DNA of 64,000 bases. Source: Progne subis subis. Its lineage: Eukaryota; Chordata; Aves; Passeriformes; Hirundinidae. This document shows, in pieces, positions 1 through 32,288 of the stretch (its first letter is position 1; every line of letters starts with the position of its first letter). The notes beneath the pieces were generated by a model that was given only the letters and a program-made list of their open reading frames with translations, was not told where the DNA came from and did not search any database. A program made the position numbers and the translations under genes. The stretch covers positions 1,240,001-1,304,000 of the forward strand of contig JAKJHU010000083.1 in assembly GCA_022316685.1 (NCBI GenBank), in the 5' to 3' direction.

Positions 1-8547
<8,547 letters not shown>

Positions 8548-8576
8548 TGATTCCCGCTTTGCACGCAGCAAGTAAA

Positions 8577-9305
8577 CTGATACCTTTTCCTTGGTCCTAA
8601 AATGAAGAGTTAGACAAGGTTAAGGGATAAAAGGTTTTTACCTTGGTATTAATAAGGATTTTTATGGAATTTAATTAGGACTTTTTTATACTTCACTAAG
8701 GTGGAGCACGCTGAAATGCGTGCACACAATGGATTGCGTATACAATTTTATAGACCTTGCAAGTTAGCATATCTAACAAAGATGCCCCAATGAGATGCTT
8801 GAATGAACACCATGACATCTTTTTATCTTGAAGTATTTTTTCCTGGATGGGCTTAATCTCGGTTTACAGGATGTCTTTTAGAGGGGACCGTGGTTTTTCA
8901 AGATAGCGTAGGGCTTTCTGGCCTCGAACTGCAAGGCCATTAGGATGTTTGGTTTTCTGGCTTAACAGAATATCAGCGCTATGTTAAGTTATCATACTTA
9001 AGGAACTACAAGCATGCATGCTAAGGGCACTGAGAATACGTAAAAGGTATATAAAAGAAAAGGCAAAAAATTGTCATGGCATCAAAACCTTTGGAAATTC
9101 TCCTGAGCATTCCAAGGATCAGGCTGCTGAAGGTTAAAGAGCTGCTGACGTCAAGCTGGATTAATCCGTTCTTTTTCCCAAAGGAACTCGCTTTTAGGAG
9201 TTGTCATCCCTGTGCTGTGGTGGTCAAACAGAAAACACCATGGATTGGGAAAGGAACAGGTTATGTGAATTTGCCTTTTCCTCTCAGAATACTTCACTAA
9301 TAAAT
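8577..9305 (+). mobile_element. Putative LTR-like retroviral element (boundaries uncertain)
   Basis: This segment looks unlike the surrounding intron. It has CpG-containing stretches, a TATA-like box (ggtatataaaag, about 9046-9057) and, about 240 bases later, an AATAAA-type signal (ctaataaat) followed by a T/A tract, the usual order of U3, R and U5 in an LTR. The 12-nt string 'atacttcactaa' occurs near both ends. I cannot define the terminal TG/CA or a target duplication. It could also be a non-LTR repeat or plain intron. Confidence 0.4.
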
Positions 9306-12300
9306 ACATTTTTTTTTAAATGCATTATGGAATGAGGTTATGTTCAAGACAGCAATGCTGACACATGGAAGTAACCCTAATCTTTTGGCTGATAAAATTT
9401 TTTGTTGCTTTCAGGCAGTTATTTTTAATTTCATATGCAGATGACAAACCAATTAAATGACACATGGAGTTGGACTTAGACCTCTCTTTCCTCCACTACA
9501 TTAATCCCTCAGTGCAATCCTGGCTCACATGAAACACGTCCAGGTCATTTTCAAGAAGTATATCTCAAAGCAAACATGTTTTTTTCTCAAATTATACATT
9601 TTCCTCTAGAGAGTAAGCAGAGGATATACGCAGTACAGCGTAAGGTTTTTGTTTTAAAGGGAAAATAACAAAATGTGGGGTTTAGTTCTGTCAGTCCCTA
9701 AAATAATGTATATTTTAGATGCTGCAGACAGGTGTTGTCACAAAATGCCTTCCTGGATGGCTATGCACTGTGGGAAAGCTGATGCTTCCCTCATGGTGCA
9801 TATCCCAGGTGCCCATACCTGTTTCAGCAGGTACATTTCAGCCCAGACACACCTGAGCAAAGCAATGAATAAGTCATCAGCTCTGCTCCAGGCTAAACTT
9901 ACATTGGAATCATGGAATTGATCCTTGCAACCAGAAACCCAGGAACCTTAACAAACCCACGAGGTCAAGCTTCTCCTGTGCCCTGGCTGACATTCAGAGG
10001 CCTTGGTGGTCCCTCGTCACCACTGAGCCTGTGCTGAGGGACAGAATTTGTGGTGTTGCAGCAAAGCTGGATGAATTTCCCTTTGGAAATATTTTCCAGC
10101 ATATTGAGAAAATGTCCAGCTGTGAAATGGTTGCTGCTGGTAACACAGGAAAAAGGAGTAAAACTCTGGGAGGTTTTTACAAGCGGTACAAAACCATCCA
10201 GAACAAGGCGCTGACAGCAGGGTGGTGACAACACCCTCACTGGAACTGATTTTATTGACAATCAGTGTCTGACTATAAATACTTGTCTAAGGTGAAAATT
10301 CTTGGTCAACGCCTAGCATTTCTTCAGTTGTTTTGTGAAAGCACGAAGGGAAACTCAGTTCTAGTTGTTAACCAAAGAAGTTTTTCATCCCTGAAGAGGT
10401 TAAACATTGCTGGATCAGTGCAAGGACTATTTTAAATCAAGTCTAAGTGGATGTGAAGTTATCTGTACAAGCATAACCCCCTTTTTAATTTTGGAGCTTT
10501 TTTCATCCTTTGAATCATTCCTTTGGCTTCTAGAAGGATTTGGATCAGTGCCCAGTGCATTTCTCTTGCCCCAGAGGTCTGTGAGCCCATCCTTGGGCCT
10601 GTTTCCCTGCTAACAGGTTTTAGTGGGCACCTTCTGGAGCTCCTGGGTTGCTTTGCCAGCAGATTCCTGTGCAATTCTTTAATTTGGCAGTAAAGATGCA
10701 AACCCAAAGGAAAGGTGTGGGAGAAGTTGAAGTGGAAATGGAAGCAGAAAGGCAGCAGTTCTGTCCTTTGCCACTGTTTAGGCTCAGAGTGAATAATCTC
10801 GAGCTGCTCCCGGTTCTGTCTCATTCAAGAAGGATTTTGCCTCACAAATGCACATTATTGTGTTAGGCTTTGACTCCAGCCAGCCAAAGGACATTCTGTT
10901 TGGCTTGAAAGCTTTGCTAAAAATTGCACTTGGGAACAGGCTGTACCCTCTGGTTGCTATGAAAATAGCTTCAGCACAAAGTGCAGGACTCTACCAAAAA
11001 AAAACTTGCCTACAGCAGTCTAGGTGCACACATGTACATCCAAATCTGCAGAACTGTGCACAGGTCTGACTGAAAGATTTTGACTAAAATATTTTAGTCC
11101 TTAACAAACAAACGGAGCTTAAGTCTATAGTTTTCAAAAGGCAGCACAGGTTCTTGTGACCTTCAAAATGAACATGAACAAAATCCACACTGGACTGACT
11201 TTGATTTAGGTGGTCAGTTTGGTGGTCAGGCTTTCTCTGGTGCACAGAATATAATTTCAGTCCATCGCTAATATTCAGGTTAATTAACATTACACAGGCT
11301 CTCCTTTTGGTGACATTTCATATCTAGAATGAGAAAAAAATCTCTTTAGGAAATAACATTTGTTCTGTTCTTCTCATGCCACCTCTCAAATAATCTGTTC
11401 TGTGGTTTGGAACCAGCACACTGGGTGCTTCAGGATGAAGCTGCCTTTACACACACCTACTCTTTTTGGTTTGTGCTTAAAGGAGGTACAAAGACAATAA
11501 AATCTTTGCTTGGACTAATCTTTTTTTTAGCACTTGGCCTGTGCTTTGCAACTTAATGGGCTTAATTTTATTCAGTCTTGATGCTGCAATTTCTCTGGTG
11601 TACATGTAAATATGAGGATGTGGTCATCTCCCTGCAGGACTCCAAGTGAAATCACCGCAATTCTGTATTAATGAATTAATTAATGACTGTGTGAGTGTGG
11701 TGGGAGTGAAGCCAGCCCTCCAAGGGGTGCCCAGAGAGTGCATTGCTCATGCAGGAGATTATTTATTTGGTCCAGAGCACCTTGGGAGGCCCATGGAGAG
11801 GTTTAGGAAAAACATCAGGCAGAGCCTGGGACCATTAATGGCCATTTTAATAATCTGCTGCTTTTTTCCTCGAATGGATTAATGAAGTGAGGGTCCTTGA
11901 CAATTCCACTTCAGAGAACTGCTGTTTAGTTTAATTCTGTTAATTTTAAGCAAATATAATTTTATTTTTCATCTACCCAATGCCTGCTTCAAGAAGATGC
12001 TGCTGTTAGAGAATATCTACCATATCTAGGATTTCTGTTTTGTCCTGGCTTGCTGTTTCAGTGAAACAGGTGATACATAGTGATATGTACAAAGTGTCTA
12101 TGACCCTCTGCGCTGCTCCAGTGCCAGATAAAGCTCATGCGGGACAACCAGTGGGCTGTCAAAGAACTCATTATACACAGGACCAGTGCCAATGGTTGTT
12201 TCTCTTGTCTCCCCAGTTCTCAGCACGAAGTCATGTTAAGGTGACAGCAGCCATATTCTAAGCAGCATAAGAATTACAGATCCAGTGTCACCTGCTGACA

Positions 12301-12551
12301 AGCTTAGCACAGCTGCTGCCATAGCCACCCCTCCAAGGGATCTCACTTACATGGGGCCCTGTTTCAGTTTACAGCAGCTCAGTCTATAAGCCACAAGATC
12401 TGAATTTTCAGCTAATAATGAACTTCTGTGTTGTGAGTCTTTAATTACGTAAGACGCTCTGAGATCTGGGTCATCCAGGAGAACAGAGCTTGGAGAAATC
12501 TCTGGTGGGAAGCTGACTCAGGAGCCCTCAGTCTGGGGTGCAGGGGTGGTT

Positions 12552-12993
12552 TGGATGCCTTGGGAAGGCTGACCTGAAAAAGAGACTGGACAGAGCTGGA
12601 GAATAAAGTAGATATTTATTGAAAAGCCTTTAGGATACATCTTGGGCAGGACAAGAGCCTGGCCAGGGCTGTACCCAAGGTGGACACAAAATGGTCACAA
12701 AACGGACAAACGATCACGAGGACTCACACTTTTTAAAGTTCTGGTCCATTTGCATTTTGGGGTTTAATTGTCCAATTCCTGCTCCAGGTTGTGAGGTCCC
12801 ATCCTTCTTGTTCCTCCCTCCAGCTGCCACTGTGCTTTTGGGCTGAAAGTTGTCCTTGGTGTGCAGCAGGAGAAGGATTTGTTTTGTGTCCCTGCTGTGT
12901 GCAAGAGCTGAGTGACACTGAATGTGAGCTCAGAGCTGCACCCCTTGGCAGCACAGAATCTGAAACACATGAAAGCTCCAATATAAGGCATCA
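12552..12993 (-). mobile_element. Solo LTR, older copy of the TGATGCCTT family
   Basis: Read on the minus strand it starts TGATGCCTTATATTGG and ends ...CAAGGCATCCA, with an AATAAA signal (ttcaataaatatctacttta) near the 3' end. The layout and many blocks (ggtccatttgca/tgcaaatggacc, cttttcaataaat) match the two copies at 52.7 and 62.6 kb, and the length (442) is nearly equal to theirs (445 and 446). It is clearly more diverged. Flanks are ggtt and gttt, so a 4-bp target duplication is doubtful. No internal retroviral sequence is attached, hence solo LTR. It lies antisense in the ATP2B2 intron. Confidence 0.75.
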
Positions 12994-15820
12994 GTTTTAG
13001 CTCTGTGTCTGTGTGCACAGACCCTGGAGGAAGTTCACACCTCTGGTTTCTCCCAGAGATGTTTATGTGGCTCAGTGCAGCTGAGCTGGGCTCATTCACC
13101 TTATAAATAAATCTCATTCAGTTTCCTCTCGCTGCCTTCCCTATGGTGCCCGTTGCACACTTTTAGTGTGATCAAGGTGTGGGGGTCTTGACCAGTTCGT
13201 GCAGAATTGTCCTTCCTCTTCTGCAGTCACTGCCTCAGCTTAAATCCATCATTTGTTTTTCCAGTGGATTTATGAGTTACAAACTTTTATATTCTGACTT
13301 CATTTTCTGAATAACAGTTTTGCAGAGCCCCTGACTGATTCAGTGAGGGTGGTTCTTTGGAGCTCTGCCTACGATCCCTGTGAGTTTTGTGCTTGCAGTG
13401 AGTCACTGCTCCACATCTCTGGGTGTCCTATAGAGCTCTGTATGGGCTCAGCCTGCCCCCTGTCCCCCACAGCACCCAGAGGATATCAGCTCGCTACGGT
13501 TGGAGCTGTTCAAAGTGATCTGGGTAAGAACAAAATGAAGACTTTAAAATGCAGCTCAGTCAAATGGAAACAGTTTTTTTTACTGGAGCTATGAAGCAAG
13601 CAGGTTTCTCTCCGTGACAGATTCGGTCTGTGGCTCCAACTGTTGAGGCAATTGTAACTCTTCAAAAAGGTTGCACCGAGGAAAGAGAAGACAAAGGCTG
13701 TGTTTTAACATTTTACATTCAAATTATTATTCTTGAACTTTGAGAGAGACTTAATGTTTTAGCAGACATTAGGAGCTGAAAACAGTGACTCCATAGGACA
13801 TTATGTTTGGAAAATTAAATGTTAATTAAAAGGCACTGTAGTAATGAACTGCTGCATGAATCACTGATTGTTTTTACAGATCTTGTTCAAAAAAATGAGG
13901 ATGATCTATACTTACATATATAAGGCAGTAATTTACATGGTTATAATGTTTTACTGCAGAACGGTACTTGGCAAATCTAAAATAAGAGCACTGGCAAACT
14001 TGAAAAAGCTGTAATATAAAATCAAAGTCTGTGCTGTTTAGCTTTGTTTTGGCAAGGCATGGGAATGGAATTGAGGTTGCCACTTCCATACAATTAGCAG
14101 ACAGTGTGATCTAGCAGCACAGAGACTTTTTTTTTGCATTAATGTATAAAAAGGTAACTCCCAGAAATGTTCATTTTTATGAATCCCTGCATGTGTTCTG
14201 TGGCAAATGGGAGTAAAGAGGTAAGGGTGAAAATACCTTTTTGTCCCCTTGCAGCTTGTCATCTAAATCAAAAGTAACAAGCTCTAAAATTTGTGAGGCT
14301 CTGCATGTCACAAAAGATTTGTAGTTTATTTCCAGCCTTTGGCGATTTGTACTTTTAAGTGTTTCCAAGATGAAGTGTAACATCACTTGATTTAAGGGAC
14401 ATTTTCCTTTTACCTCTAGGCCAAGGCTAACCTATTCCAAGGTCGAGTGAAAGGAAATTGATGAATAAGTGGTGATTTTGGGTGGTTCACATCCCCAAAG
14501 TTTTCAGAGAAGGAATTAAGAATAATTGGCTGGTCAGTTAGTGGCTAAAACAGTGAAAAGAAGGTTGATTTCCATCCCACTTGCATAAGTGACTAAAATC
14601 TGCAGTGGAAGCCTGAGCCCCTTAGCTGATATGTGTTTTCCTCAGTTTCCACCAACTAATCAGAAATCAGATGGAGTTGCAGTGGCAATTTCATTCCACT
14701 CTCTGCCCAGACTAATGTGTATTTAATGTTTTGGCTTCAGCCTCGAATGAGCTCACACTCGACTGAGCAGTGTAGCCACTGCCAATAATAGATAATTATT
14801 AGGGGCACCACAGGCACCCAAGGTGATTGGCAGTGTAAAATGGTGACAAAGTCTTGTTGCCAAAACTGATGACTGCCAATTACAGTTGTGTGATTTAGAG
14901 ACTGAAATAACCTGCCTTTTCCGTTCTGCTGGGAATATGGCAGGCCCTGATAGACACCTGAATCTCTGACTCTATCTATTTAATGTAATAGGGAAATTTG
15001 GTTTTATTGGCAGGAGAATTTAGTGCACAAAGTGGAAATTCAGTTATTGTAACAGATCAAAGCTGAGAATGTTGCTCAAACTTATTAATGGGACAGGCAA
15101 AAACATGACAAGGATAATTCTTCAGCAGAAAAAATGTTTTCATTTTTATCTCTGTCCCATCGAGGGTCTGTGGGCCCCAGCCACAAACTGCTTTTTACTG
15201 CAATTGCTCCCTTTGTTGGAGCCAGTAGTGTTAATAAAAATGGATGAAGTCTCGATTCAGAATGAAGTTTGTCATGATCAGTTTTAGTTTTTTATCCACC
15301 TCTAAAAACAAAGAACATTTCCTGTTTCTGCAGCTGCATTTCAAATGAGTGAGCTGAGCTCTCCAGATAAGCCCAGTTAATGCAACTCATAACCAAGAGG
15401 TCAACAATCTATTAATGCTGTTGTCCTCCTTGCCATGATGAACCCAATCTGTAAGACTTAGAAACAGGAGGTTGCTTTTCTCCATCCCTTTGAATAAGCC
15501 AAAAGTTTTGTTTTGTTTTTAATAATAAACGAAATGCATCAAAATCTGTATAAATGTGTTAAAAATGTGTTTTTAAGAGGAAATAATACTTTATCTCAAG
15601 GGAGAGTTGTAATCTAAACCAGATGCTCAAGAGATCCAAAGCACTTACCCTGCTTTTCTATCAGTCCTTGTGATGCTGAATGCATATTGGCCCTTGTTCT
15701 TTTACGGTATTTCATTAAAACTGAATATTTAACCCTTTGAAAAAATGGGCAGAGTTCTCAGGGAGTTTTGTTTGCTTTGCTTTGGTTTCTATCCTGTCCT
15801 CTACTTTTTCTTTTCTTCTT

Positions 15821-15852
<32 letters not shown>

Positions 15853-16788
15853 TGCTTCGCTGCTGCAGCACCATGGTAATGAAATACATAAATATAGTGC
15901 TTCCCTCTTCCAGCTTTCACACAGCAGAGTAACTCAATTTCACAATGAAATTTGTCATGTTTTTGCCTTATTACTTTGGTTATTCTTTTTTATCTGATAA
16001 AAATGGTCTGTTTGGAACAGGAAGCAGACCTTGCTAATGCTGCCTGTTTTATACAGTCTAAAGACACAGGAGGTTGTTTTTTCTTGTTTTCATCCCCTGG
16101 GTCCTTGAAACATCTCTCTCCTCACAGCTGCCCCAATGAGTTACACATCAAAACCTGGTAAGAGTTGTCCAGCATCCTCCTGAGGTCTGTGTACTTTGCT
16201 TTATTTAGTTAATTTTGGGGTTTTTAACCATGACCTAAAGTCCTCTGAATTATGAACAGTTTACGGGATTGTGTGAGGAAAGAGCTCCTTCTAGTGACTG
16301 GAGAGCTGCTTCAGAAACCACAGCCTGCATCAAATACCAATATTTGGGGTTTTTCATTCCATTTTCATAGTTCCAAATATGCTTTCCTTTTACTAGTAAT
16401 ATAACAGGTTGTCTTGCTTTTGCACATTTGATATAGTTTACTAAGTTCCAGATAATTTTTTTATCAAAATATCAGGCTTTTTTATTATTATTATTATTTG
16501 GTCACTACTGTTAAAGACCTTAGTTAAGTGTAATGTATGAAGATGTCACCATAATTGTTCCATAATTTTTTAATAATTTCAAGCTGTCTCTGGGGAAAAA
16601 AAAAACAAAACAAAAATTCTTCCAAGAGAGAAACTTGGATTCTCTAGTTGTATCTAAATTCAGCTGAAAATTCAAGCGCAATGCAAGAAGGAACAGAGTT
16701 GCAACAAGCATTATAAAGAGTTACTGTCATGCTTGGTATGAGTTTTGTGGTTGCAAATGTTGCTGATTAAATGCCTGCAGGGAGATAA

Positions 16789-21428
<4,640 letters not shown>

Positions 21429-22149
21429 TGATATTGTTAATGTTCCTGTTATTTCCTTGCTCTCTCCCAGTCCCAAGTGCAGCCCTTACTGAAACCCAAG
21501 GTGCTCTCTGAGAGTTTCAAGGAGAAGTTTATTAGTAAGGTTAATTTATCCCTCTGTTCCTATGGGTTTTATTTTGGTTTTCACATCTTTCCTTTCTAGA
21601 AGGGTGTGCTATCACCAGGTCCACCTTCAATTCAGCTTTTTTGTGAAAGATGTTGAGCCACAACTTAAGCCTTTCAGTCACAAAAAATGCAACAAAGACA
21701 AATGCACTCTGACCTTCCCTGGAACTGAATTCCTCCTGTAGGATGTGGCAAAGTTTTGGAGCTGAAATGAATTTCCAGTTCTAGGTCAAACAACTCATTC
21801 CCTTGCTGAATTTTTCATTCTAGCTACTGTCATAAGAAAAAATCCAGTGCCTTTAAAATACTCCTACAGTGATTCTCCATCCACCTAATTCTGTGTGTGA
21901 AGGATAGAAGAGGGAGTGCCTTTTATAGTTGTAGAAAATGGCAGTTAAATTAATGTGTCCTCTTCAATTTCTGCTATATCCTCAGTCATCATTGGTTAAT
22001 ATATAATTATATATTGATGAAGAAACAAATGCCAATGAGACGGTATTAAATAAATCAGGATTAACTCTCTGGAAGAGGTATACAGACACAATCAGTATTG
22101 TTAACATTCTGCATTATTCTTTTATGTGCAAACACAGGTTGCAAAGCTA

Positions 22150-22150
<1 letters not shown>

Positions 22151-22196
<46 letters not shown>
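22151..22196 (+). repeat. (TAA)n microsatellite
   Basis: About 15 uninterrupted TAA units in an ATP2B2 intron. Its perfect array makes it likely to vary in length between individuals. Confidence 0.97.
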
Positions 22197-23205
22197 TTTT
22201 CAACTCTGAATGTATTAACAGGGTATTTAAGTTGTTGCCAGCTAGTGCAGTAAAGAAAAGTGTGAAGTTACATTTTTTTCTCTCAGATGTAAAGAGATTT
22301 GTAGATTCACTGTTTGCCTCTTTATAGAGTCAAGAAATTTCCCACTGCAATTGAACTCTGCTGTAGTTCTGCTGGAACTGTACTGAATAAATGCTTGTTT
22401 TCAAATCTGATTATTTGTTCTCTTCTGGGAAAAAAACCAAAACTTTTTTGACAGTTTGGCCTCATTTTTCATTAGAAATAAGCTCCGATCAGAGCAGCTT
22501 TTAATGCATATGGCTGAATTATGCATTATTTAATGCAGTGGCTGAATTATGGCTGAAAACCACCACTATCACATAATTCTGCTGTGATAATTACTTAAGG
22601 TTGGGATTTGGCTTAAGGCCTTGCAGGAGGAAGACCTAAAATTAGTTTGATAATCTCCGAAAGGAAGGATTTTTTTGTTTTGTTTTGGTTTTTTCCCAGC
22701 TATTTGGAAAATATACCAACTTTTGGAGAAAGGGGAAGTCAAGCAGGGAGAGGGAGAAGAATCCAAACTGCTTCATTCAGCTGTGAAAATTTCCCACAGC
22801 CTTTGATCAGTTTTTTGGCTTCTAAATTTTGTTATCCATGGCTATTACATCACTATCAATAACTAATATCAGCATTTTTTCCCACTTTACTTGGCCTAGG
22901 TTTATTATGAGACCTTAGACATGAAATTAAAACTGATATTGGTACACTTCCACAGTTTTATCACTGAGAAGAAAGCAAATACAGAGGGGAAAAAATGTCT
23001 TGTGGTCAATATTTAGTGTCAAGAAAAAAGGAAGTTAAACCAAATTAATTTTGTCCATATTTACATGATTTGCAGTCTGTGGCAAGTCCTTTCTTTGTGA
23101 GCTCTTCAGTGAGAGAGAATTCTTTTCCTTTAGCAGTGATGCTTCTCTTCCATCTCAGCTTTTCTCTGCTGCTGTGACTCATTCTAATTCAGCACAAAAC
23201 AATTT

Positions 23206-23228
23206 TTTTCTTTTTTTTTTTTCTTTTT

Positions 23229-23260
<32 letters not shown>

Positions 23261-23262
23261 TT
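23206..23262 (+). repeat. T/C-rich low-complexity tract
   Basis: Long T runs broken by single C residues (tttttctttt repeats), ending in about 18 T. Intronic simple sequence. Confidence 0.85.
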
Positions 23263-25121
23263 AATCCACATCCTGAACCAGCTGTTCTTGTGAGCCGTGA
23301 AAAGCAATCAAGATTTCGGTGTCAAAGCAGGCGCTTCTGAAAAGAATTTAAGGGGAAGTTTCCAGAAAGTCAATTTGAGATGTTTTGAGGGACAGTTTTC
23401 TAACAGCTCCCATCTCTTCTGAAAGCCAAGACTTCCTAAAGTAGCTCATATCCCATTCCCAGAATTACTGATCACTTATTAGAACTGTGATCATTTTTTC
23501 TGGGAATAATATTTAGTTCTTTAATCTGCGTCTATTGAGTCTGTGTCCTGAACTGGGTGGGTGTTGGCAGACACAGAATTTAAATGAATAATTTAAAAAG
23601 CTGCTTAAACACCTTAAGAAAAGAATTAGAGCAGAGTCTCACCAGTTTGGCTGAGGTGCTGCAAGAGAGGAACATTCTGTCACACATAGTCCTGACCCAA
23701 TACAGTTATTATTATGAATATTGGCTTAAAAACCCTATATCACCATCACTTTCATCAGATCAGTAGTTTCTCTCTGTAGAGTGCTGGCACTGTAGTTTGA
23801 AAGCTGGGAGGCTGAAGGACTTTCAGTAAGTATTTAATTGATAAGCATTTTCCCTTTTTTTTCTCTCTTGCTCTGTCTTTGCTCATGTCACACCATTAAT
23901 TTTTCAGGTTTGCATCTTGTTTTTCATCCTCCCCTTGTAAAAGGTTTTATAGTAGTGTAGAAACTGGGTTTGGTTATTTTTTTGTTGTTGTTGTTTGTTT
24001 GGTTTTGGTTTTTTTTTCCAATTTGTCTTTAAAGACATGATAATAAAACTGGCCTTGTGGATTGTGAAGCTCAAAGGTTTGCTTTCACCCTGGAAATATC
24101 CAGAACCTTTCCATGTGTCTTCATTGCATCCATTCCAATTTTCCAAAGCTCTCTGCACCAATTTTCCTGCGGCTGTCTTGGTTCTCTCTTCATTTTTTAT
24201 ACATCTGAGCTTCACAGTTGTGGTGGCTTGCTGCTGAAATGAAGAAAAAAAAAAGAAAATTGCAGCAGTTTTTTGCTAAGTGGGTCTAATAATTTGCTTT
24301 GTAGGAGATTTACTTTAAGCATTCAGTGTGTTCCAGGTAATGTCTTGTTTAAATTGCCATGATTTGCTCCTGGTTTTATACAAGGAGTCAGAACAAAGAG
24401 AAAATGACTACCCAACAGGGTAACACTGAAATGGACTTAAAATAATTGTCCAGCTACAGTACCTGCAATTTTTAAAGATTATTCTCCTGTATTAGTTACT
24501 TCCAAGGACCACTTGGGTGGGCAAACAGAATAAGAAGAGGGGTTAAGTTAATCAGAATTTATTGGTAATAAGGACACAGAGTGAGACAGAGCCCTATGAG
24601 AAATCCACCAACCAGATCCACACTTTCCAGAAAATTCAATTTTGATAAATGCCTGAAAAGCATTCCAGCTGCTGGAACAAAGGGTAGCTAAATCCATGAA
24701 CAAAGAGAAGTTCTATCAGCATGAGATACAATGAATTTTCACCTCCCGCTACCATAAGTCATTACAAATAGCCAAACTAATTGCAGAGCTATCAATCTGG
24801 TTAAGTTTTCCTTACATAATTACTTTGAAATATTTCCGTCATGTTTTATCTTCTATTTGCTTTATTGAAAAGACTTTTCCCAGGCTTGAACCCACTCCAC
24901 ACTGTGGTTTAGTGGTGCAAGCCATGCTAATTGTTTGCACAACAATGTAAATATTTTTGGGACTAAAATGGAGTTGTCCAAGTGCAAAGTGCTGTTAGGA
25001 GCAGGCTTAGCTCACCTTTATAGATCTTACTGAAATGTGATTGCTCTTTTGGAATTAGCAGATTGTTGTGCTGTTGCTCTTGAACGAGGCTTATGTTTTC
25101 AGTACTTTTTTATAATTTTAG

Positions 25122-31413
<6,292 letters not shown>

Positions 31414-31585
31414 ATCGAAGTAGTCAATACTTTCAAGAGTGGCACTTCCTTTCAGGGGGCTCTCAGGAGACAGTCCTCCGTCACAAGCCAGACCCAGGAT
31501 GTAACCAATATTTCTAGCCCTAGTCACGTATCGTTATCCAATGCTCTTTCCTCTCCTACCAGCACCTCTGCTGCTGCGGCTGGGC
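31414..31585 (+). CDS. ATP2B2: ATP2B2 alternative C-terminal exon (172 nt, splice site C, 'a'-type)
   Basis: The acceptor is attacag|ATC and the donor GGC|gtgagt is at 31586, giving exactly 172 nt, the length reported for the PMCA2 alternative exon. It reads IEVVNTFKSGTSFQGALRRQ, SSVTSQTQDVTNISSPSHVS, LSNALSSPTSTSAAAAG plus one base (57 codons + 1). Inclusion replaces [10 protein letters not shown], the second half of the b-type calmodulin-binding domain, with IEVVNTFKSG. It shifts the terminal exon by one frame so the protein ends HPRREGIP at TAG 42563-42565 and loses the PDZ ligand. RRQSS resembles a basophilic kinase site. In-frame GTs follow nt 87 (31501, gtaacc) and nt 114 (31528, gtatcg). 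A further 55-57-nt cassette reported in mammals was not located here. Confidence 0.93.
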
Positions 31586-31774
31586 GTGAGTGTGAATTCT
31601 TACTGCACCCGACCCTCAGAGATGCCAACTTAGCCAGAGTCCCTTCAGACTCTGCCCCTCCCCAGGCTCTGCCCCCACCTTAATGAGCTCACAAACCCAT
31701 GACATGATTACTTTGTGTACAGTAGATACGCCCCAGGAGCTGCCCTCTCCTCCTTTGCTAACTCACAGTGAGTG

Positions 31775-32288
31775 TGGGAAATGGAAAGGTAGAAACTTCC
31801 ACTAAAGGGTTTGATTTGCAGCCTTGGGACAAGCTTGGATTAATGCAATAATAAAGGTACACAGACATGAGGCAGAGAATTCATAAACTTATGTTCCCAT
31901 AGTTACAAATAAGAGTGTGCCTTAAATAAGCAAGAAACTGTATTGGGTAAGATAGTGAAGGGTTTTAAAGTGTAGTAATGTGATTTTATGGAGTAAGTTA
32001 ACAGTTTAGGCATTATAATAGAAACATATGTGTGTATGTGCAATAGTAGGCAGTCGGGTAAAAGCAGCCGCAGTGTGGCAGAATTAAGAAAAGGTGACAG
32101 GTTAGAAAAACCAAAATAAACTCTGTGGCAGCTTTCCGTTGTATCAGAATGTTATATATTGCCTTGTAACAAAGAAACTTGTGACTACTTTAGAGCTATG
32201 ACTGACTTCTTGCTCCTCTAAAATCTCACGACCTCTGAGGCTGACTTTATCTGAGTAATAAATCATTTTGAGCCTGCCAGTGCTCCCA
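31775..32288 (+). mobile_element. Probable solo LTR of an endogenous retrovirus
   Basis: A roughly 510-bp block that could begin TGGGA (31775) and end TCCCA (32284-32288), with AATAAA at 32257-32262 (gagtaataaatcatttt) about 30 bases before the end, the expected place for an LTR polyadenylation signal. The stretch from cttatgttcccatagtt to gcctgccagtgctccca reads like avian LTR sequence as I know it, but I cannot name the family. The flanks (gagtg, tccct) show no target duplication, so the ends are approximate. It is in the same orientation as ATP2B2. Confidence 0.5.

Noticed and set aside
22151..22196. Repeat array considered as CRISPR-like
   Set aside because: It is a plain TAA microsatellite with no spacers, in vertebrate intron sequence.
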